This document shows, piece after piece, positions 1 to 13,068 of a DNA stretch of 64,000 bases. The notes beneath the pieces were generated by a model, which saw only the letters and a program-made list of their open reading frames with translations, searched no databases and had not been told where the DNA came from. Both the position numbers and the translations under genes were made by a program. The stretch is from Paramacrobiotus metropolitanus (Eukaryota > Tardigrada > Eutardigrada > Parachela > Macrobiotidae), in NCBI RefSeq assembly GCF_019649055.1, contig NW_026570235.1:1178001-1242000 (forward strand), given 5' to 3'. Position 1 is the first letter of the stretch; the number at the start of each line of letters is the position of its first letter.

Positions 1-3000
1 AGCAAACCGGCACAATGGAAAAAATTCCGATAGCTTATTATTTGACATAAAAAGTCATCTGGTAGTGTGTGTATGGCTTTTAGCAGGAGCTTTCAAGTGT
101 GAAATTATGACTTGACTGCTCTATACCTTCAAGTAAATGATGCTCTCGATTGTGCCAATTTATATCCACATAGTAATGCAATCGGGCGATGTATTCTGGT
201 CAGAGCGCGCAATTAATCTTTCTCGCTTCCCCAAATTATATCCGTTGAAGTGGCAAATAAGGTTCCGGGCAGTGTAGTATTCCCGATAACGTTGACCACT
301 GGTCAAGACATTCACACCATCATCCGCGACGCTTTAATCACCAATAGTACAAGTCAATTCGTTGACTGACGGCGCTGAAATGCATGCGATGCTGTGGATA
401 AGAAAATTCTCCTGCAATAATCAAGATTAATTACTCGACAGATATCCACGGTAGCAGCAAAATCGTTAGACGAAATGCTTGAGATATTAATTAATTATAC
501 ACAGAGATGTGTAGTACTGATAGTCGCTGGCTGTCAAAATCTCTTAGAGAAATATCACATAAGCGCATATACAAAGAGGTCGATATCAGCCCCCAGTCTT
601 GACATGAAAGGTTAATCGTGTAAAAGTTTTGACCAAACGCATACGCTTGCCAGTTTGATTGCAACATACAGCTCATCAAACTCCACTTAGGTACATCCTA
701 TTCATTAATTTTATTTGATAGAATCATAGAATAAACAACAAAACTTGAAAAGTTTTAGTTTTAGCTACTTGTCTATTAAAAAATTAGCGTTTTACAAATT
801 ATATTTTTACAGTCAAGGATTCCGCAGCTCTTACACCACACTTATACGGGTTTTGGTACAATACAGAATTATTAAACGGCAACATTTCGTACAAACAAGG
901 AAAAATTCTTTCATTAAGGAAACGTTTTGCATGCACGGGGGTAAGGTAAATACGTGACCTATTGTCGACGGCCTAATAACGATAAATTATTCCCACAAAT
1001 ATCTACCGGTAAAGGTTTCATATCCGGCTAGAAGGCGGCACTTATCAAAGTATGCATTTCAAGAATCCCACGCAAAATTCACGTCGACATTCCCCACAGC
1101 ACGAAAAAGCAGTAAAACTGACAGAAACACGCTAGCTAACACAGCTTGGCTTGTTTGACTAGTGAGATAAACGCGTGAGAGGTAGCTGCACTAGGGCATC
1201 CCCAATACACTGTTTTCACTGCGAATTAAAACTTTTATGACCAAACAGGACAGATCGCGATGGCTGTGATATATCGCGCTGGCAATTCCTCTCTCTGGCA
1301 CCGAAAATTGATAATCAAGCAATTAAACTCAAGTGGGTCTATAATATTGAGCTAGCTTTCAATAAAATCCTCCTTTGCCCTTTTTGCCCCATTAATGCTC
1401 CTGTTTTACGAACACTGATTGCCGGATTCGCCTGGAGGAAATTTGCCCAGTCAACAGCACGCAACCTTGCTGTTACAGTCGGGAAACAGAGGAAGCAGAA
1501 AAAAATCATTATAACGACTTCCTATCGACATGTATCCACTGTGTGGTAACCTGAGCAGCATGGAACAACAAAGTCACCGCGCGCAAATGCTTTTATACGG
1601 TTACGTAAAAAATAACATTTAGGCACAGATGCGATGCACCGTGCCGGGGAAAGTGCGCGCTAATGCGTATCAACAACGATTGACCAGCTTCACACCTCGA
1701 AAATCGAAGCCGAAAATGTAGCAGCTGCATTAAACGTTAACTCTGTTTTCACCCCTCGGTATATACGCCAACGGAACCGGTAATCGTGAATTGTCACCAG
1801 TGATCCGCTAGTAACCTCACTTCCGCTGCAGTCTCAGCATTCAGGAAATGAAGCGTTTTGCCCAAAAAATAGCCAATAAAGCGGTGGAATTTTTCTGTTA
1901 ATCCAACTGCACAGCGAATAACAAGGTCTAAAGTGAGTGTACATTAAAATACGGAAAAAGAAGTGATGCAAGAGGAATTAAGAGTTTCGGACAACAGAGA
2001 ATATACATACTTTATACGCTGTTGATTATACTGTGCAAATAGAAGCATCGCTCTCCAAATGTTCCTAGTGGACAATTGATCATATTGTATCGTATCCCTC
2101 CAGCTATCCATTTTTCCTGATAGATTACGCGGACTGCTTTTCAAAACTCCAGCAACATTTATGCAATCCTTTTACTAATGCAGTCAAGAGACAAAACAAT
2201 TTCCCGAAAAAATGTTTCCCAAAACTAAAGCCTTCCCGTTCGCCCCACTACCGCTACTGCATTACCTAATTCCCACAATCCCGGTCTAAAGGAATTAAGC
2301 TACTGCGGTAGCAAATGTATATCCGAGTCCCGAAATGACTGTGATGCAGTTCAGTGGTGCGTGACTGGAAATTTCGATCGACCAGCAGTGAATGTTATCA
2401 AGCTGTTAGATGCAATGTTTACATGGCCATCTGACTACAATTTTCCCAGTAAAGAAAAGAATAAAGAAGAACAGATTTGATTAAACACTTTAAAACGTTC
2501 GCATTGACTCGGGCGCACTGGACAAAAGAATGGGAAAAATGTTTTGTAGCCAGACGACTGACATTTTACGGACGCTGGAGACCGCTTGCTGTGCCGATGG
2601 TGTCCGGCATGAAACTGGCTGGCTGGCACACACTGCCAACTGAACTTCGTACTTAATCGATCACTTTCCTCTGCGAGCGGCCCATTACCACAATCCCAGT
2701 CCATTATGTGCTTCCTAACCACCAAGGCAATCATTATCCTATAGCTGGCGCTATAAAGATGTTAGGGGAAAAAACAAAAGCGCTAGTTAAAGATAAATTT
2801 AATTTTCCGTTGCAATCCCGGCTAACGATGACCGGCTAACGAAATTTCTCGTTGACTCAGCAGCTCAGATTATCTGCAAAATTACGCGCAAAACATCTAT
2901 AATACTGCGATGATCAACAGCTTCGCGAACCGTGTGTACGAGTTTGTAGTGGGAAATAAAATTAATTTTTCAGCTTACGCCGATTTTGTGAATACGATAA

Positions 3001-6000
3001 ACAGAGGCAGACCGGATACATGGATCGGTTATCGAAACTTACGAATCGGAAGAAATTCAATCCGAGCAACGTTAAAACAAGGTAAACGTAAGCATTGCAA
3101 CAATATGATAATATCTAATTCAATTCCTGTTTATGCTGTGTGATCTGCGGTACGTGTACAGATCACACAAACACGATTCATGGGAAAAAAGGACTTTACT
3201 GACCATGAAAGTTTTTTGGCTTTCCCATTAACACAGCAGATCAATACACGATGGATGACAAAATGTGGACTCGCATGACGATTCCTTTTACAGCGATCTG
3301 GTAATCATAATCAAAATTCAATATTCCGTTCGCGCTGAGTTTTTGTGGTTAGTTAACGCACATACACATGCAACCGATTTGCTGTCAAAAGCAGATAAGC
3401 AAATGATCACATAAAAACAATAATCAATGCAATGATTTATGGAGGGATGGATTGCAGATTTCAACGGCACATTTGACAATGGTAGTGTTTTTTACCCCCC
3501 ATCCACCAAGTATTAAATATCACGCTGCAGAATCATACCTGCATCGTAGATACCATGCCGAACGCTTGCAATCAAAAACGGTTACAACAAAATATTAATC
3601 GGTTCACTTCGAATACAAAATCATAAGCACATAAAATCCCGCAACGCACTGAATAAGAACTGAGAACACTTGACTGAGGATATGATCCGAGCCGTACTCG
3701 CATGAGCAGCCGTTTCTCGTACGGCACACACATGTATACACAATTACACATACATACAAACTCTGCCTACATTTCAATCGCGGAATTACTGCGACAGCGG
3801 ATGCGAGTACATAACCGGCAATTCTGTGTCTTAAGAATGCATTGATCTTAGCGCTGTGGCCGGAGAAAACCTGTGCATTTAACAAAGCGCTGGCCACAAT
3901 ATTTGCTATGTGTCTGTATATACGCACGGATCCATATTTGACCAAGTTAATCATTTCTGTCTGTCAGGCCTGAGACATACATCCACTGGTCAGTTAAGTA
4001 GACTTCTCTGGGCTGGCTTGAAGACCCGACTCCTCAAAACGCAACACAAAGAGCGATTCGGGAGCCGGTTTGAGCATACGGTAGCCACTGCCATTAAACA
4101 GCAAGGAAATGCGAAATCGACAGAGAACTATACAGAGAAGGGGTTGTTCTATGTTAACCAAGCGAGAGATGCCTTGAGTTGTATTTCCCTTGCACTTCAT
4201 AAAACGTGCGATAGCCACAATGGCGACCCTCCCATACCGTCAAGGTGTTAACCGCAAATACACAATGTAACGATGTGGAAACATTCGATTTCAATACCCC
4301 GGCGCTGACCGGTTAGCCGCAGGTCATCTGGTCATAAACTTCCTTTACATATTGGCAAACGCATGTGCGCTCAATACAATTTATTACCGTTGTATGCTGA
4401 GCGCACGTATCCTTACACTTAACTCCCACAATCAGATAAACCATAATATCAAGATTCAATAAAATTTGTACCTCCAACATCGTCCACGTACAGTATATTC
4501 TCGCTGCGCCTCTGCATATGCACTGATCATAAATGGGGATCGACCGCCTAATGCCCACTAGTAGGTGTACACCGAAGCGAAGCAAAATGCAATTATTACG
4601 CCGTTACACAGGCACCGGAAGTGTTTTATCTGGGTCAATATTCTGTGAAAATATTACAGCTATCTAGCCTCGTGTTGCAAAAGTTTTTGAATACCGTGAC
4701 TGTGTTATTTACCATTTGGACGATGGTCGCTATAAGCTGAAACACAATAAACTGCGTCGAGTCATTCAGTTGGATAACACAGTGAAGTATCGTCAAGTAA
4801 TGCATAGTAAGGGCTGCAAGGTTACACTGAAATTAGTTTATATGAGATAATAGGCTTTTGACCTTCTTTTTAAAATTTCTTTGCTTCAGTGGAAGCTTGC
4901 AGTGTGTGTGCCAATGTTAATTTAGCAGAGGCAATATTAATATAAATCACTGGCGGGAGTGTGCAGGTGAGAGATCTATACGACAAAAAAGAATCTTGTG
5001 TATGTGGAGACGACCTGGCACATAAAAGGCACGTGTTTAGGATACCGGTCGACGACGAGTTGTAGTTTGCTAAATCAACAACGATACGCTGTCCGAAACT
5101 GCTAGCAAACATAAAAACTTTTTCATATGTCGCTTGTTAAAAATTTCCATGAGGCTTTTAATGTGTACTAACATTTCTCGAGCTAACAGTATGCGCGCGG
5201 AAAACCGTGTGATGCACACAATCGAAGAAGCACCACACCATGGCTAGGTACAATTAAATCTACACCGTACAATTTTTATAAAATGTTCAAAAACTGATTT
5301 AAAATCTACCGTCTCGAGTACTCATAAACACTTCGAAAAACTATTACATGAATATTCAGCCACTTTTACGTGTGACCTTCGCACGACCTGTGTTGACAAG
5401 GAACGGGATCAAGTCGGCCTGCATATTTGCAATGCCCTTAAACGCTTACTATCCTCGAAAATTGCACAGTAGACTGAGTCGATAGCGTATTATGAACACA
5501 TTGAAAAGGTTTTCAGGAATAATATGCAAATAATTTTCAAATAGGTACATTCTTAAGAAAATGTGAAACTGCTACCGATCTAATACAGCGTGGGAAGTCA
5601 ATGTTTATTCGCAGTCGTTGATAGCTCATCTCACCAAAGGTATGCCCCGAGTCGTACCATTACCGGCACATTTCTCATCATAAAATTGTCTGCTGTGCCG
5701 CTTCTTTCTCTCCTTCATTTCTCGATAAATTCTGATGTTAGAATTTTATTCATGGTATCTAAAATCTATACGAGTACATTTTGCTGAAGCTACGTACCGT
5801 AATTCAAAGTTATCATGCAGCCCGTAGAAGTCTCACCCGTAAAATTAACAATGTGTAAATTGGATTTAAATTTTCCGAAGCACATGGTTACAGAAACACA
5901 TTATACTTAAAAATGAATAACAAACTAATTTTTCCGTAAAACAACACCGTTTTTCAAAGCTTCATTTACGCAAACTGATTAACTGTTCATGAAAGTTTTC

Positions 6001-9000
6001 TATTGCAATTACAAAACCTCCTGATTCGTAATCTGGATTCTGGACCACAAAGCGCTTAGCAATTGATAATCGATGAAAAAGTTATATTATTCTACGCCAG
6101 AGCCTGATCGGTTTTAGCATAAAATTTAAAAAGCAATATTTCTTTTCAAGCTGAACATCAACCAGTGCAATACAGTCATATCCTTTTACCTGCATAGGCA
6201 TGTGTAATTATGCAAACAGCATCTTGAATACTGCCCATCATAAAACCGTTAAAACTGTTTACTTTTGCTACTGCTGCTTACAGATGCGAAAGATGTTATT
6301 ACGAAGTACATTCATTTGTTGGGGATGTGTCAGACCTATCAGACCGCATTCCCCTCTACGAAGGGAAATGTTTGTACCGGAACACCCACCATTAGTGGAT
6401 CGGTGATGCCATCCAAATGGACAAAAGGATTGCTACGGCATGGTCAGCCTAATCGGACGGGTTGGCAGATGACTCTTTTCAAAAATGTGCGAAAGCGCCG
6501 TGTAAGCAATTATGAATTATCAATATATAAATTGTTTATCCGAGAAATGATATAAGGCTGTCAATTTGGACAACGTCCAGTGTACCAGAGGAAGTCCATT
6601 AAAAACTCCAGTATGCCAGCTCCACATGTTATCACAAACTACAGTACATAGCTTCTACATTGGCACCTTCTGTCGGCAACTGATGAGAATCCAACCGGAA
6701 ACAATTCGAAAACCATAACTTCAAAAACTCATAAATAATTATTCTTTTACGTTAAACGAAGCCTTTAACAAACTCCAAACTAATTTCGCACAAAAAAGAA
6801 GCCGCACGTAGAACCGAACACATTTAATAAACAGACAGACAATATAATCGTTATGCGTCGTCAGCGTTGACAATAACTTAAGCACATGCTTCCAATAAAT
6901 AAAAACCATAAAAATTATGTCGTATTTGTTTATATTAGTTCAATTCGTCAATAAAGCGACATGATCGCTCTGCTACTAGCACCATAGCGTTACTGCGTTG
7001 CTGGGGATGTTCATAAAAATGTATCCGAAGTCGACTCGCACCGTGAACAACCAAATATTACAGATACACGAATCTTGTTTTGCTCTTCGCACTCTGCAAG
7101 AATTATTGCGCTGTCTGTCAGAGAGTTCACGCCAAGTGACTTCTGGTCAAGTAATTGTTTCAAGTCATATATTTACTAGTTTTATAGCTGGCATCCGGCG
7201 CGGGGCCAGATAGATCTTCTACTACGTATAATAAGTTAAGATGCAGACGGGAATGTCTGTATCGCTAGCGGATCGCATTTCTTATCTTTGGTTAGATTCT
7301 GACAATCACTGAAATGTCCGTCTAAGTGGTAAACTAGCTGCAAGGGAATTAACTGTCTATCGCCTAGGAGGCCCAACTGAATTCATTTCATCATTTGTTT
7401 TCCAACACAAATTCTCATGATCTGGCGCGTTTGGGCATAATGTCAGCGCAAAAGGGAACCTTCAAACTTCTAGCAACTAATGAATGAAACCAAAGCACAT
7501 TTCTTGTTTTCTCGCCCGTCGCCCACTTTGTTTCACATAATTGTCTCTGTATTTACAATATAAGTGTACCCTTGGTAAAATTACTTCCTGAATGTTACAA
7601 ATATGTGCAATGCGGGGCAGCATCCTACCAGTGAAGTATATATATGTATACGGCAAATGTACATTTCGATGATACAAGGCCGCTCAATTGTTTCTTATCT
7701 CAATGAGTATGATAATTAAGTTAAGCAGGATTATTTGATTAACCCCATATTACTCTACCGATCTCCATTGGTTCATAAATACAAGATGGTGAATCAGTAA
7801 AACGTAAACATCGTCTAACATGAAATCTTCCACACAGCCTCAAGCTTCCATCTTCATAAATCGATTTTCAATACTTGCTAGTCCATAACAACCCGGCTTA
7901 TTTAAAGCACTTCCTTACTGTATGCACCAGTACCGTACCGGAAATGCACCGCTTTCGGTGTTGACCGCGAATAAAACAAAGTTCACCAGCAAATCACAAC
8001 ATCTACAGTTTAATGAACATAAAATGAGCATTTGCTCTCAAAAAATGTTCCCAAATGAGCCGATTAAAGCCGCATTTTCCTGTATTTTGTAAATCCTTTA
8101 AAGAGAAGTCACTCACCGCGTAAGAAATTCCAGTTCCTCACTTTCGCACGTGTGCATCAAACGGCAAAATATAGATTCCTAGAACAATTAAGGTTGTTAT
8201 CGACACTGGAGCAAAAAATGGAGCAAATAAGATGTCATACACACGAAAAATGAATATGAACAAGCAGGCTTATTTGACAGCACTACAGAAATGTTGCAGA
8301 GCACATTATGTTCCATGATGCAAGTGTACTGGTCATTGTCTCGTTATGCGTTCACGCAGTGGTCATTTATGACAAGTACTGCCACACTCTGGCAATCAAA
8401 TTGCAAAAACATAACTACAACAAACTTGCTCGATGCACGGCAGTGGCAGTGAAGAGAGCGAATTCATAAATTCATATTTCGCGGTCAAAGGAACGTTCAG
8501 GCAAAGATTTCAACTTGCGAACGCTACAATAAATGATTTGCTGGATAATGATTGTAGAGGCTATAATGAACTTGTCCTGCTACAAAATCGCATGATACAA
8601 TATGCGACTGAATCCTCCGGTGATTTTACATTCGGTTCTGTCGCCCCAACGACCATAAACTTCAAAGAAAATTTATGCCCACGCTCAGAATGCTGAATTA
8701 ACCGGCAGTATATGTATATTCGCACCTCCACCTTGATGGTATCTTTTATTAAGTACACCCGCACACAGAAAAAACGGAACATAATTTATCGACAGACTGG
8801 CAATTTTACTGCCTAATAAAAACATAATTACAAAGAGGTGGAAGAGTTTTCAGAAAAATAGTTCTCACGAAGTATACTTCGTACTCGTACCAGCCGTATC
8901 GCAGTTTATTTACCCACTTTTACCTCAGCAGTTAGCAGACAAATGACATATCATGGCAGCACAGCTCTATAAAAGCATATGCACGGTAGATTTTAACTGA

Positions 9001-12000
9001 AATTAAAAATCTAATTAAACCAGAATTTCATATATTCAAGTAGAAGCCTATACTCCGTCCGCACCTACATAAGGCTGCTATATATATAATAATATACTTA
9101 TATACAGTATGTCGCAAAGTGTATTTTACGTATGAGACATTACCATATTTACATATCTCAACATATATCCGCGAACGTTCCGCGACTATTCTGATGATAT
9201 ATGAACTCATTGACACTTATTAGCTACCGGACTATAATTAAAGTAACTCTGCAGATTAGTGCCATATTCAGACAAACAAAAAATCTCGAAAATGATCAAT
9301 GAAACTCGCAGCATGGGCACATACCAGCGGGAGTTCGTAGGGTGTGGATTCAAGTAAATACGGCGAGTATTATGCAGTTGTGAAGATGTAGGAGCGATAA
9401 TTGCTAACATCGGGCCCAGACAAATCCATTACTGATTTCGCATACATTTGGCAGAACCGGTCAAGTAAGAAGGAAGTGGACAGCTCCAAACGGCTACTAC
9501 ACCACTGGAAGCTGTATAGCAGAGATAGCCGCGGCTGCATATGTAATAAAGCGATGGGCCAGGTCCTGCCAGACCCGTCAGCAGTTGTCAAAAATAAGGA
9601 AATTAAGGATTTCAAGTATAGTTCATGAAGTTTTACGAGACGGACCACGTGCGGTGGACGCAGATGTTTGATGGTGCGTAGAAGATGAAGTAGAAACAGA
9701 GGCAGGAGAGCTATATGCTACTCTCCACAACTACACATGAGCGGTATACATGTCAATTTCCAAGCCCAGCCACAGCGATGTACACACAGCACGTGCCTGA
9801 AGTGGTCAGGCAGTCGGTCATATCAAAATCCGTTTACAGTGGATCTCATGGGAAGTGACCACAAGAGTCCATCACTCCTGTCAAAAACGCCGATATCCTG
9901 CTTTTCCCCTTTTGCTGCCAGTAATCTCTCTCCTTGTGGGAAGAGTAGTTAAACGTATGCAGCATGAACGATGCTGTCCAGTTGCCGCTTGTACATGCGC
10001 ACATATGTCGGTCTATTGAACGCACTGCGCAATGTGCAATGTCCGCAACACCCAAAATGAGATGCAACAAAAATAACCGCCGGCTTGGACACTTTTCCTT
10101 CCCCTGGCCAGTTTCAGTAATCCATCAATTTTCTACTGTGCTCTGACACCTTATATCTTCACTAGCCGCCAGATTGATTACCGCTATTTTTCCACAAGCA
10201 CAATTACAAAATTTGCACCCATTCACTAATCTGTTTCCTATTATCCTATTCATTTGGTTAACACTCGGCGTAGCCGAACATCTATCACCGAGCCCATACA
10301 CAACACGCAAAAGGCGGTTTAATCATCGCCAATTTAATGTGCATAAATGAGTAAACGGCTACGCGGGACAACGCCCTAACTGGCACAGAACAGTTAATCA
10401 GCCGATTCCAATATTCAAAACAAGTTCAAACTTCGATTTGAAAATGTGCTACAAAGTCCACAGTCAGCGCTTAACGACAGCGCCGTACATTTTCATAAAT
10501 TATTGTGAGCTGTGTCACTAGGATACTGCACGAACAGTTAGCTTTACGGTATTCGCATTTTGGCAATGAATACGCCCAAAATTTGTACCAGAAGCGAAAA
10601 CAGAATACTACCATATGCAGTCCTAGCACGGATCAAGCACGAAATCAAGTCCTGTTTTAAAGTTTGACCCAATTTAGTCTTGTGAATTCTTAACAAGATC
10701 CCTCTTGTAACAAATTTCCAAACAGAGTCGACAGCATAAGATTTATTCCGTAAGCCTGGGTGATTTATCAAGTCACTCGACCACAGGAAGTACGACTGCT
10801 ACCGCGCAGGACAACTTGACGTTTCTTCCTTACAACCGCAACACACTCCATTATTGTCGACCAGAAGCAGATCGCGTATCGCTCTAAGTGGCAATTAATC
10901 AATTAGAGCGTTCACAAGCAGTTTTCCAACTCCTTAGTACACTACCGCATTATTCTCGTTATCGGTAACCACTTTAGCTAATCCGTTATAGCAGCTGCAC
11001 TTCCTAAGCCATAAAGACCGGAGTTTTTCTATTTTTTCTGTTGTTATAATTGAAAACTTGCTTGCACGCACGGAACATATGATCTCATTTTAATTATGCG
11101 CTACCAATTCAACTTACAATTAGGTAATGCAGCAGCGCTACAACTTTACTGACTTGTGAGAGCGGTAATCCAGTATTTTCTTTCGATACTTCGAAGTATC
11201 AATAGACCAGTTAAAAGGCAAATTTTTTTTGTTCATTAAATAATTTACAAACGACTGTAAGATACCAGCGGAAAAAAACCCGCACGTGCTACGTATACGC
11301 AGAGTGCAAAATCGCGTCAACGACTCTAAACAGCGGCACATACTGGACGTGTTGGAGGCTGTGGACATTTAGCGCCAAGAATTATCCTCCCAACGATTTG
11401 AGGATATTATTTGCAGTGAAGTAATGTCCGAGGCTGTCTTCAGAAAATCAAAATCTGTCAAGATCTGCTTAAGCGAAACCGTAATGGTTAAATGATTCTC
11501 CAACCAGCAGATGGTGTGCAGCCCTTCAATCACAAGCCAACCTGAACAAAGCTATACCCTATCGTATGCCGTTTCGACGGGCTTTCATATGGCCTAAACC
11601 CCCCAATATCTTTCAAGAGATTGCTTGCCCTGCATTTTGCAACTATACACGATATATGTATTTACAAGACGGTACCGGACAGAGGCCACCAAATCCCTTA
11701 ACAACCTTAATTCCATCGAGCGGGATGCTCAGTTTTCCCCAGCACTAAGCGGTCATCGTCGGTCTTCCTGTGGATCGATTTTCGATTCTTCAAACAGCAG
11801 TGGAATCGCATGACCGTTAAGGTTACAAACGACGCCGAACCTTAAAATATTATTTAACTTATAATACTTCCAGCTGACGGTGTAGAAAATAAAAAGATAA
11901 GATTGTAGCAGCAAACAGCAATCGATTGTGTGCAAATCTTTCATCCAATGTAAGTGCAAGTAGACGTCCCGCTATTTAGATTGGGCAACTACGCGATAGT

Positions 12001-12265
12001 TTTATCGGTGAATGCAAATTTTCCGGTCGACACAACAAACAGATACACATTATCACACTGTGCGAGCCGGAAATTCAAATCGCCAGAAAGTATTTACAGA
12101 AAAGTAATCACAAAAAAACGTATTCCACAATTAACGGGACAAATGTTTAATATTTTGCTTAATAAATTTATTAACGAATGTAATTGTGTAGTCAGTGTAG
12201 CGTTCGTTGTAATGACAGCTCAAAAAATGGGAAAAAAATCATATCGCAACTGGCCGCTCAGTTTT
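1..12265. other. Gene-poor AT-rich region, no recognisable gene
   Basis: Both strands carry only short open frames (under about 120 codons) with no domain, signal or family resemblance that I recognise, and I see no tRNA-like box pair. One frame at 8,433-8,696 (+, 87 codons, beginning MHGSGSEESEF) has a balanced protein-like composition and could be a small exon, but nothing supports it further. Small hairpins occur at 3,137-3,169 (11 bp arms) and 4,365-4,406 (about 15 bp arms with a bulge). The stretch could be true intergenic DNA or long introns of a gene whose exons lie outside the window. Confidence 0.5.
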
Positions 12266-12314
12266 CAAGTCATCCTATAGGATGACTTGTGTGCAAATAG
12301 CTATTTGCACACAA
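12266..12314. repeat. Two overlapping perfect palindromes
   Basis: A 24 bp perfect palindrome (12,266-12,289, centre CCTATAGG) is followed, sharing three bases, by a 28 bp perfect palindrome (12,287-12,314, centre AATAGCTATT). Neither has a spacer. They lie in non-coding DNA, so the symmetry is not a by-product of coding. They could be remnants of snap-back elements or a site extruding as a double cruciform; no function is known. Confidence 0.8.
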
Positions 12315-12926
12315 AGAATTAATTTTGTAAGATTAGTATTTTGTATATCCCACAAATATCCTAAAAGCTCGGCACTCTTTCCTCCACTCCGGCTACTACC
12401 GTTAGCACAAATCAACAATACCGGCGATTTCGGGCACAGCTGCAAGGAAGCATTAGGGAACGTGTTGTAAAAATTCCTGACAACCGACATCCAGCAGTCT
12501 GCATCTTAAATAAGCCTGTGGCAAAAGCCGCTAAAATGTATTCAGCCAGGATGAATAGACTGAACAGAGCGGAGATAAACCAAACGCTTTGCAAAATTAA
12601 ACGAATATTTTCAATCGTAAAGAATCAGCAAAATGGTCAGTTATTCCATCTATTATAATCTCTAATGTTATCAGTGGATGGATGGCAGAAAGAATTCCCC
12701 AGTCTGAGAAAGAGCGCTCCTGACTACGATACACTCACAATCGTCATCAATCATACTTAATGCCTTAATGCTCTGCTACCAAGATGCCCATGGGATCTGA
12801 ATTAAGGATTTCCGAATCATACCACAGTTTGTTTGGCTTACACAGTACTGTACACAGAATGAATTTAAAATATACCAGCGAAAAATCCGAACTGTTTCCT
12901 CATCTCTCGCATTATGCGTGCATCCT

Positions 12927-13068
12927 TCCCGAGTAAAACAGTTTGTAAAAAAAACGCTAGCTAAACGTTAGTTAAAGGCCAAAATTCGAACATGTTCGAA
13001 TTTTGGCCTTTAACTAACGTTTGACTAACGTTGAACAAACGTTTTTTTAACAAACTGTTTTACTAGGG
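12927..13068. repeat. Hairpin element with 60 bp perfect palindromic core (MITE-like)
   Basis: The core 12,963-13,022 is a perfect 60 bp palindrome centred on GAACATGTTC. Outside it the arms continue imperfectly, and the outer ends repeat in inverted orientation as AGTAAAACAGTTTGT (left) and ACAAACTGTTTTACT (right), with CCC/GGG just beyond. The whole unit is about 140 bp and has no coding capacity. Size, terminal inverted repeats and foldback shape fit a miniature inverted-repeat element of a cut-and-paste DNA transposon, but no unambiguous target-site duplication is seen, so the superfamily stays open. Confidence 0.65.
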
